Shown: positions 6,550 through 11,821 of the stretch, piece by piece
Layout of the letters: the number at the start of each line of letters is the position of its first letter
How positions within the stretch are numbered: the stretch's first letter is position 1
From: Bacillota bacterium
GTDB lineage: Bacteria; Bacillota; Clostridia; Peptostreptococcales; Natronincolaceae
Assembly (NCBI GenBank): GCA_023387935.1
Contig: JAEWHG010000019.1
Coordinates: 1-11,821, forward strand
Direction: 5' to 3'
Length of the DNA stretch: 11,821 bases
Translations under genes and position numbers: made by a program
The notes under the pieces: model-generated
Database searches by the model: none
The model's input: only the letters and a program-made list of their open reading frames with translations
What the model was told of the DNA's origin: nothing

Positions 6550-8634
6550 ATGAAAAAAAAGCTAGCTATTTTATGTTATAGTGAAGCAACTTCAACTATG
6601 TATTACGAACAAATAAAGAGTTTGTTTCAAGAGAATATCCACATTGAAAAATACTGTATAGGAGATGGCTCTATTCAAGAGGAAATATTAGCAGATTTAA
6701 TTTTACTACCTTCATTTGATGCCTTTGATATGGTTCGGAAATTCATTAAAAAAACGGAAAAAGTTTTATTCGTCCATAGAACAATTTCAAAGGTAGGTTT
6801 AGATAAGATTATGGATATTAAGGAAGGAACAGAGGCTTTTCTTTTTGATGAAAGTATAGAAATGGCAAAGCGAATGGTATCTACTCTATATGAGATTGGT
6901 GCGAATCATATTAATTTTATACCTACAAGTCCATATGAAAAGCTTGAATTAGATGATAAAGCAGTTATTATTTTAGGTAAATCTAGTTATGTATCTTATG
7001 GGGCTACGAACATTATTAATATAGGAAACAGTCTTTTAGATATCAATACAATAATCGAAATAGGAGATAGATTGGAGCTTTTGCATATATTAAATAGGCA
7101 AAATATTGGCAAAAGTTATAAAGAGATTGCTACAGCTAATTATGGTCTTTCGGAGATTTTGGGTATGACAAATATGTCTGAAGGTCAATTAGATATATTG
7201 TTGCAAGTTATAGATGACGGAGTAATAGGAATTGATTCTAAAGGAGCCATATTTTTATATAATGAAAATGCAGTAGAAATCATTGGATATAAAATTGAAG
7301 ATGTTATAAATAGAGAAGGAGTAAAGTTATTTCCTCAAATTCCTTTTAGGGATGTTTTGGAAAACCTACAGTCTGTAAAGGAGATACTGATTAAAATAAA
7401 TGGTGTTGATTTAATCGTATCTGTAGATCCTATTATTCATTCAGAAAGGCTGTATGGTGCTGTTGCCATTATTAGAAGGTTTAGCGATGCAGAAAGAAAG
7501 CATAACAGGCTAAGGGCTAAGGTTATCGGAAAGGGGCATAAAGCTAAATATAATTTTACAGATATAACAGGAGAAAGTGATAGTATAAAAAAATCTGTAG
7601 AAATAGCAAAAAGAATGGCAAGATCTAATTCGTCCATATTAATAACAGGGGAAAGTGGTACAGGTAAGGAGATTTTTGCTCAGGCTATACATAACAACTC
7701 AAAGAGAAAAAACTTTCAATTTGTTGCAGTAAACTGTGGAGCGTTACCTGAGAGTCTTTTAGAGAGCGAACTTTTTGGATATGAGGAAGGTGCTTTTACG
7801 GGGGCTAGAAAAGGTGGAAAGCCTGGATTATTTGAGCTTGCACACAATGGAACATTATTTTTAGATGAAATAGGAGAGATGCCGCCAAGTCTTCAAATGA
7901 GATTATTAAGAGTTCTGCAAGAAAGAGAAGTCATGCGATTAGGTGGAGACAGTATAATAAATGTTGATATTAGAATCATTGCGGCTACAAATAAAAATTT
8001 AAAGGAAATGATGGAAAAAGGAGAATTTAGAGAGGATTTATACTATAGGCTCAATGTATTGCCTCTTAAACTGGCCCCCTTAAGACATAGAAAAAAAGAT
8101 ATACTACCTTTAGTAGAGCAGTTTAAAAGAGAGTTTCGAGGGAGCTTTGAGCTTTTCCCTGATGCTGAAGAGCTACTCTTAGCCCATAGCTGGAAGGGGA
8201 ATGTAAGAGAACTAAAAAATTATGTGGAATACTTAGTTAGTCTTGAAGTAAAGGAAGTAGATATTAAAGATCTACCATTTGAAATAGCTGAATCATTGAA
8301 TGAAGAAGCAAACAAAGAAGTAGAATATAAAAGGGATAATGGATGTAAAGATGTATTTGTGGATAGTTTTATAAAAGATATGGGCAAAAAATTGTCTAAG
8401 TATATTTTTATCTTAGAGGAATTAGACAAGGCCTTTTCTATAAATAAACGATTGGGACGAAGAAGTTTATTGAGTATAGCAAAGAAGAAGGACATTTTTT
8501 TGGGCGAGCAGGAAATAAGAAGTATGCTTATTACACTGGAAAATAGAAATATGGTTGAAATATCTAAAGGACGAGGCGGAACTATAATAACTGGGCAAGG
8601 AAAGAATATTTTAAAGCATTTGAAAAAAGTTTAA
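6550..8634 (+). CDS. Sigma-54-dependent transcriptional activator (AAA+ enhancer-binding protein) with PAS-like domain and atypical winged-helix-like C-terminus
   Basis: This 694-residue protein should hydrolyse ATP to open promoters bound by sigma-54 RNA polymerase. Residues 1 to about 200 form an alpha/beta sensor with no receiver-type signature. It may resemble PrpR-type N-terminal domains, but I cannot assign a ligand. Residues about 213-312 look like a PAS domain (LLQVIDDGVIGIDSKGAIFLYN). The AAA+ core starts near 335: Walker A GESGTGKE at 367-374, the sigma-54-contacting GAFTGA loop at 414-419, Walker B LFLDE at 436-440, REDLYYRLNV near 494-503, and WKGNVRELKNYVEYL at 548-562. The final segment, about 625-694, is not a Fis-type helix-turn-helix; RNMVEISKGRGGTIITGQG (666-684) reads like a winged-helix wing. 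AAGGAG (6537-6542) precedes the ATG. The -24/-12 promoter directly downstream makes the ior operon its most likely target. Confidence 0.93.
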   Translation: MKKKLAILCYSEATSTMYYEQIKSLFQENIHIEKYCIGDGSIQEEILADLILLPSFDAFDMVRKFIKKTEKVLFVHRTISKVGLDKIMDIKEGTEAFLFDESIEMAKRMVSTLYEIGANHINFIPTSPYEKLELDDKAVIILGKSSYVSYGATNIINIGNSLLDINTIIEIGDRLELLHILNRQNIGKSYKEIATANYGLSEILGMTNMSEGQLDILLQVIDDGVIGIDSKGAIFLYNENAVEIIGYKIEDVINREGVKLFPQIPFRDVLENLQSVKEILIKINGVDLIVSVDPIIHSERLYGAVAIIRRFSDAERKHNRLRAKVIGKGHKAKYNFTDITGESDSIKKSVEIAKRMARSNSSILITGESGTGKEIFAQAIHNNSKRKNFQFVAVNCGALPESLLESELFGYEEGAFTGARKGGKPGLFELAHNGTLFLDEIGEMPPSLQMRLLRVLQEREVMRLGGDSIINVDIRIIAATNKNLKEMMEKGEFREDLYYRLNVLPLKLAPLRHRKKDILPLVEQFKREFRGSFELFPDAEELLLAHSWKGNVRELKNYVEYLVSLEVKEVDIKDLPFEIAESLNEEANKEVEYKRDNGCKDVFVDSFIKDMGKKLSKYIFILEELDKAFSINKRLGRRSLLSIAKKKDIFLGEQEIRSMLITLENRNMVEISKGRGGTIITGQGKNILKHLKKV

Positions 8635-8644
8635 AATTCGTAAA

Positions 8645-8723
8645 CTTGCTACGCTCAGACATGCGCAATTTTTATGACTTTCTACTTCTCATTCACTGGG
8701 ACTTATGAACATGTTCTGCGAAG
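8645..8723. repeat. Imperfect inverted-repeat element between the activator gene and the ior promoter
   Basis: CAGACATG (8656-8663) is complementary to CATGTTCTG (8710-8718) with one bulged T. Pairing can be extended outward, with bulges, by CG (8652-8653 with 8719-8720) and CTT with AAG (8645-8647 with 8721-8723). The right arm overlaps a perfect 10-bp palindrome GAACATGTTC (8707-8716). The stretch is less AT-rich than its surroundings and codes for nothing I can see. It could be an interspersed repeat, an RNA fold in the 3' UTR, or the upstream activator site for the sigma-54 promoter about 190 bp downstream. The rest of 8724-8790 shows nothing clear. Confidence 0.4.
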
Positions 8724-8793
8724 GTAATCATTTAGCATTTTTTATTAATTAATCATGTTGGTTATCTATAATACATAATAACAAAAATGGATT

Positions 8794-8843
8794 TTAAGGG
8801 GTTAATGGTATCGTATTTTGCGCCATTGACCCCTTAATTTTTT
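8794..8843 (+). terminator. Strong intrinsic terminator upstream of the ior operon
   Basis: TTAAGGGGTTAATGG (8794-8808) pairs with CCATTGACCCCTTAA (8823-8837) over 15 bp with a single G-U pair and a 14-nt loop. Six T residues follow (8838-8843). It lies about 160 nt after the activator stop and about 60 nt before the sigma-54 promoter, so it insulates the ior genes from readthrough. Confidence 0.88.
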
Positions 8844-8882
8844 GTAACAACACCAAAAAAGTGGCAATAAAGGCTGAAAAAT

Positions 8883-8894
8883 CTAAATATTTAG
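8883..8894. repeat. 12-bp palindrome CTAAATATTTAG just upstream of the sigma-54 promoter
   Basis: CTAAATATTTAG is a perfect palindrome 10 bp upstream of the -24 element. It is close for a classic enhancer site and, being AT-rich, could arise by chance. It could bind an accessory or repressor protein. Confidence 0.3.
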
Positions 8895-8904
8895 TCATAA
8901 AGTT

Positions 8905-8921
8905 TTGGCATGAAATTTGCA
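8905..8921 (+). promoter_or_regulatory. Sigma-54 (-24/-12) promoter of the ior operon
   Basis: TTGGCATGAAATTTGCA matches the sigma-54 consensus TTGGCACG-N4-TTGCA with only one change (C to T at 8911). The invariant GG (8907-8908) and GC (8919-8920) are separated by exactly 10 nt. Transcription should start near 8932, giving a leader of about 67 nt before the iorA ATG at 8999. The gene for a sigma-54 activator lies immediately upstream, which strongly supports the call. Confidence 0.9.
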
Positions 8922-8998
8922 GCATTAACAATAGTATAGATTATTAAAATTAAATGTTTATTATTTTGGTATCTAATAAAAATAGGGGGAGATACAAA

Positions 8999-10777
8999 AT
9001 GAAACAATTACTTACAGGCAATGAAGCAGTTGCCCGTGGAGCATATGAAGCAGGTATTACATATGCTGCAGCATATCCGGGAACACCGAGTACAGAAATA
9101 TTAGAGAATATCGCACCATATAAAAGTGAGATCATAGCAGAGTGGGCTCCAAATGAAAAAGTAGCCTTAGAGTCAGCCATAGGAGCATCGGTTATAGGCG
9201 CTAGATCCCTGGCTGCAATGAAGCACGTAGGTGTAAACGTAGCTGCAGATCCATTTTTCACTTATGCATATACAGGGGTTAATGGGGGAATGGTTTTAGT
9301 TTCTGCAGACGATCCAGGATGTCATTCATCTCAAAATGAGCAGGATAACAGACTCTATGCTAAATTTGCAAAGGTAGCAATGGTAGAACCAAGTAACAGT
9401 CAAGAGTGTAAGGACATGGTTAAAGCTGCTGTGGAAATAAGCGAAAAGTTTAATACCTTAGTTCTTTTTAGAATGACAACTAGAATATGTCATGGTAAAA
9501 GTATTGTTGAATTTGGTGAAAGAGAAGAAGTAGGATTAAAGCCTTACGTTAAAGACCCTAAAAAATATGCGGCAGTACCTGCAAATGCAAGAGCCCTTAG
9601 AGTAGTTTTAGAAGATCGAATGAAAGAGTTAGAAAAATTTTCTAATGAAACAGATTTAAATTTCTTTGAGTGGAATGATAAGAAAATTGGAATCATTTCT
9701 TCTGGAGTAGCTTATCAATATGCGAAAGATGTTTTTGGAGATACAGTTTCATATTTAAAACTAGGATTTACTCATCCACTACCAATGGATAAAATAAAAG
9801 AGTTTGCTAAAGAAGTAGAAACCCTTTATGTGATAGAAGAATTAGAGCCTTACATCGAAGATCAATTAAAAGCGGCAGGAATTGCCTGTATTGGAAAGGA
9901 TAAAATTACAGGTATAGGAGAATTAAACCCTGATATTATCGCAAAGGCTTTATTAGGTGACGAAAGAGAAATTGTAGAATACGATAGAAGCATTGCAGTA
10001 GACAGACCACCAACACTTTGTGCAGGATGTCCACACAGGGGCTTCTTCTATGAGCTTAGTAAAAGAAAAGATGTAATTGTTAATGGAGATATTGGATGTT
10101 ACGGCTTAGGTGTAGCGCCACCGCTTAGTACTGTAGATACTATTATTTGTATGGGCGCAAGTATTAGTATGGCTCATGGTGCTCAAAAGGTATTAAATAG
10201 GTATAATGGAGAAAAGAGAATGGTAGCCGTAATTGGGGACTCTACATTCTTCCACACTGGTGTTAACTCTTTAATGGATACTATTTATAATAGAAGTAAT
10301 ACAATCAATGTTATTTTAGATAACAGAATCACAGGTATGACAGGACATCAGGAAAATCCTGGAACAGGATATACTCTTCAAGGAATGCCTACAAAGGAAA
10401 TAGACATTGAAGCTTTATGTAAGGCAATTGGGGTAGAGCATGTTAGAACTATTAATCCTCTGGATCTTAAAGAAAGTAAAGAAGCATTAGCATGGGCTAT
10501 GGCTTTAGATGAGCCTTCCGTTATTATTACAAGATGGCCATGTGTTCTTAAAACACTTTCTCCAGAAGATAAAAAAGAATTTGGTGACTATAAAGGATTA
10601 TGTGAGGTAGACCACGAAAAATGTATAGGGTGTAGAGCATGTATTAGAAGTGGTTGTCCTGCACTTCGCTTTAATAAGGAAACAAAGAAGGTTACAATTG
10701 ATAAGACTCAATGTGTAGGCTGTACCGTATGTCTTCAAGTTTGTCCAACAAAAGCTATTAGTAAGGTGGGTGAATAA
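8999..10777 (+). CDS. iorA: Indolepyruvate (arylpyruvate):ferredoxin oxidoreductase, alpha subunit
   Basis: IorA, with IorB, oxidatively decarboxylates aryl-2-oxoacids (indolepyruvate, phenylpyruvate, hydroxyphenylpyruvate) to aryl-acetyl-CoA, reducing ferredoxin in the cytoplasm. The 592-residue product matches the family. It begins LLTGNEAVARGAYEAG with AYPGTPSTEI (25-34), the pyrimidine-binding domain of thiamine diphosphate enzymes. CAGCPHRG is at 341-348 and the thiamine diphosphate/Mg region is GDIGCYGLG (363-371) followed by GDSTFFHTGVNSLMD (413-427). Two C-terminal 4Fe-4S motifs are complete: C542, C545, C548, C553 and C572, C575, C578, C582. I chose ATG 8999 because GGGGGAGA (8985-8992) precedes it; an in-frame ATG at 8954 has no ribosome binding site and would add 15 atypical residues. 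It is the first gene after the sigma-54 promoter. Substrate preference cannot be read from sequence alone. Confidence 0.95.
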   Translation: MKQLLTGNEAVARGAYEAGITYAAAYPGTPSTEILENIAPYKSEIIAEWAPNEKVALESAIGASVIGARSLAAMKHVGVNVAADPFFTYAYTGVNGGMVLVSADDPGCHSSQNEQDNRLYAKFAKVAMVEPSNSQECKDMVKAAVEISEKFNTLVLFRMTTRICHGKSIVEFGEREEVGLKPYVKDPKKYAAVPANARALRVVLEDRMKELEKFSNETDLNFFEWNDKKIGIISSGVAYQYAKDVFGDTVSYLKLGFTHPLPMDKIKEFAKEVETLYVIEELEPYIEDQLKAAGIACIGKDKITGIGELNPDIIAKALLGDEREIVEYDRSIAVDRPPTLCAGCPHRGFFYELSKRKDVIVNGDIGCYGLGVAPPLSTVDTIICMGASISMAHGAQKVLNRYNGEKRMVAVIGDSTFFHTGVNSLMDTIYNRSNTINVILDNRITGMTGHQENPGTGYTLQGMPTKEIDIEALCKAIGVEHVRTINPLDLKESKEALAWAMALDEPSVIITRWPCVLKTLSPEDKKEFGDYKGLCEVDHEKCIGCRACIRSGCPALRFNKETKKVTIDKTQCVGCTVCLQVCPTKAISKVGE

Positions 10778-10778
10778 T

Positions 10779-11357
10779 ATGTCAGATGTAAAAAGTTTAT
10801 TATTAGTTGGCGTAGGTGGCCAAGGTACAATTCTTGCGAGCAAAATTTTATCAGCAGGGTTGATAGATGCTGGATATGACGTTAAAATGTCAGAGGTTCA
10901 TGGTATGGCACAAAGAGGTGGAAGCGTTACTACTCAGGTTAGATACGGCAAAAAAGTTTATGCTCCAATCATAGGGAAAGGTCAAGCTGATATTCTAGTT
11001 TCCTTTGAGGCTATGGAAGCTATTCGATTGCTAGAATTTTTAAACCCTGAAGGAACTGTAGTAGTTAACGATTTTAAAATTCCTTCTGCTCCAATCCTTA
11101 TGGGTAATGTAGATTATCCAGAGGGAGTAATAGAAAAGCTAAAAGAGAAAGTAGATACTAAGGTTTTAGATGCAGGAAAAATTGCAGAGGACCTTGGAAA
11201 TCCTAAGACTATGAATATTGTGCTTTTAGGAGCCCTAGTTAAGGCAATGAATCTTACTGATATAGATTGGGAAAAAGCAATCAAGGAAAATGTAAAGGAA
11301 CAATTTATAGAAATTAATATTAAAGCCTTCAATGAAGGAATGAATGCTGTATCTTAA
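10779..11357 (+). CDS. iorB: Indolepyruvate (arylpyruvate):ferredoxin oxidoreductase, beta subunit
   Basis: IorB is the gamma-domain-like partner of IorA, needed for CoA-dependent oxidation of aryl-2-oxoacids. The 192-residue product has normal length. It opens with a GVGGQG nucleotide-type loop (11-16), followed by SEVHGMAQRGGSV (38-50), both diagnostic for the family. IADILVSFE-type segments follow, here QADILVSFEAMEA, and then VVVNDF. I chose ATG 10779 with AAGGTGGG (10763-10770) upstream; an in-frame GTG at 10770 lies within that site. Its start is 1 nt after the iorA stop, so the pair is translationally close and certainly cotranscribed. The next gene begins 54 nt downstream with no terminator between, so the operon continues. 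Confidence 0.95.
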   Translation: MSDVKSLLLVGVGGQGTILASKILSAGLIDAGYDVKMSEVHGMAQRGGSVTTQVRYGKKVYAPIIGKGQADILVSFEAMEAIRLLEFLNPEGTVVVNDFKIPSAPILMGNVDYPEGVIEKLKEKVDTKVLDAGKIAEDLGNPKTMNIVLLGALVKAMNLTDIDWEKAIKENVKEQFIEINIKAFNEGMNAVS

Positions 11358-11411
11358 ATAAAATGGTAAACTGAGGTATGGGGAATTCAATATATTTAAG
11401 GAGGAAATTAA

Positions 11412-11821
11412 GTGTCTTTTAAAATACTAGCTATAAATCCAGGATCAACTTCAACAAAAATTGCAATATATGAGGATACTAAGGAAATATCTAAAAAAAG
11501 TATAGAGCATCCTAGTGAGGAAATTGCCAAGTACAATAAGATTACAGATCAGTATGAAATGAGATATAAGCAAATAATGGACTTTTTAGAGGAAAATAAC
11601 TTTGATGTTAAGGAACTTGCAGCGGTAGTAGGTAGAGGAGGCCCTCTTCCACCAGTACGCTCTGGAGCATATGAAGTAAATGATTCCATGGTTGATAGAT
11701 TAAAAAACAGACCAATAATTGAGCATGCATCAAACCTAGGAGCAATAATAGCTAAGGAGATAGCGGATTCAATTGGGGTAAAGGCATACATTTATGATTC
11801 TATTTCAGTAGATGAATTAGA
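11412..11821 (+). CDS. buk: Butyrate kinase-family acyl kinase (partial, runs off the right edge)
   Basis: Butyrate kinases convert acyl phosphates plus ADP to carboxylic acids plus ATP. The visible 136 codons begin (V/M)SFKILAINPGSTSTKIAIYED, with the acetokinase-family phosphate-binding motif NPGSTSTK. They continue with AAVVGRGGPLPPVRSGAYEVN and RPIIEHASNLGAIIAKEIA, both typical of butyrate kinase rather than acetate kinase. The start is GTG at 11412, with AAGGAGG (11398-11404) 7 nt upstream. About 355 residues are expected in full, so roughly 60% is missing beyond the window. Its place after iorAB suggests it recovers ATP from the acyl-CoA that IorAB makes, after an acyl-CoA phosphotransacylase not seen here. 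Whether its natural substrate is butyrate, branched-chain or aryl-acetyl phosphate is open. Confidence 0.9.
   Translation, partial: MSFKILAINPGSTSTKIAIYEDTKEISKKSIEHPSEEIAKYNKITDQYEMRYKQIMDFLEENNFDVKELAAVVGRGGPLPPVRSGAYEVNDSMVDRLKNRPIIEHASNLGAIIAKEIADSIGVKAYIYDSISVDEL

Noticed and set aside
8954..8998. Earlier in-frame ATG for iorA
   Set aside because: There is no ribosome binding site before it, and the extra 15 residues are not typical of IorA; GGGGGAGA fits ATG 8999.
8950..9261. Minus-strand open frame of 103 codons opposite iorA
   Set aside because: It overlaps the well-supported iorA reading frame and its sigma-54 leader and shows no family features.
10770..10778. GTG start for iorB at 10770
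   Set aside because: The GTG is part of the ribosome binding site region AAGGTGGG; ATG 10779 is at normal spacing.
11549..11791. Minus-strand open frame of 80 codons at the right edge
   Set aside because: It is antisense to the butyrate-kinase-family gene, whose GTG start and motifs are clear on the + strand.

Overview
The window is low-GC DNA (AT-rich spacers, AGA and ATA codons common). It looks like an anaerobic, amino-acid-fermenting member of the Clostridia. The evidence is a split glycine decarboxylase (separate PA and PB subunits), strong AAGGAGG-type ribosome binding sites, a ferredoxin-dependent 2-oxoacid oxidoreductase beside a butyrate-kinase-family gene, and a sigma-54 activator. 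I cannot name the species. All supported genes are on the + strand.

Region 1 (1-1530): one stand-alone gene for a GltD/NfnB-type FAD, NAD(P)H and Fe-S oxidoreductase (186-1421) with its own sigma-A-like promoter. It has no partner gltB or nfnA next to it within the window.

Region 2 (1480-6450): the glycine cleavage unit. A good promoter (TTGAAA, 17 nt, TATTAT) leads into a tandem glycine riboswitch (1553-1725). Its second P1 helix overlaps the first bases of an intrinsic terminator (1723-1774), the layout of a glycine-activated ON switch. About 240 nt of AT-rich leader follow, containing a palindrome and a hairpin just before the ribosome binding site. Then come gcvT, gcvH, gcvPA and gcvPB. 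The last three are packed nearly end to end, and a strong terminator closes the unit at 6414-6450. The L-protein (lpd) and lipoylation genes are not here.

Region 3 (6451-11821): a sigma-54-dependent activator (6550-8634) made of an unidentified N-terminal sensor, a PAS-like domain, a complete AAA+ module, and a winged-helix-like C-terminus in place of the usual Fis helix-turn-helix. The 365 nt after it hold an imperfect inverted-repeat element, a strong terminator and a near-perfect -24/-12 promoter (8905-8921). That promoter drives iorA and iorB (indolepyruvate/arylpyruvate:ferredoxin oxidoreductase), followed by a GTG-initiated butyrate-kinase-family gene that runs off the right edge.

Together the genes describe two routes of amino-acid catabolism. 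One is glycine oxidation through the glycine cleavage system, induced by glycine through RNA. The other is oxidation of transaminated, probably aromatic, amino acids: IorAB makes acyl-CoA and reduced ferredoxin, and the kinase probably recovers ATP from the acyl phosphate. The second route is probably switched on by the adjacent sigma-54 activator. I saw no CRISPR array, transposase, tRNA or rRNA. The parts least explained by known annotation are the activator's sensor and DNA-binding domains and the 8645-8723 element.
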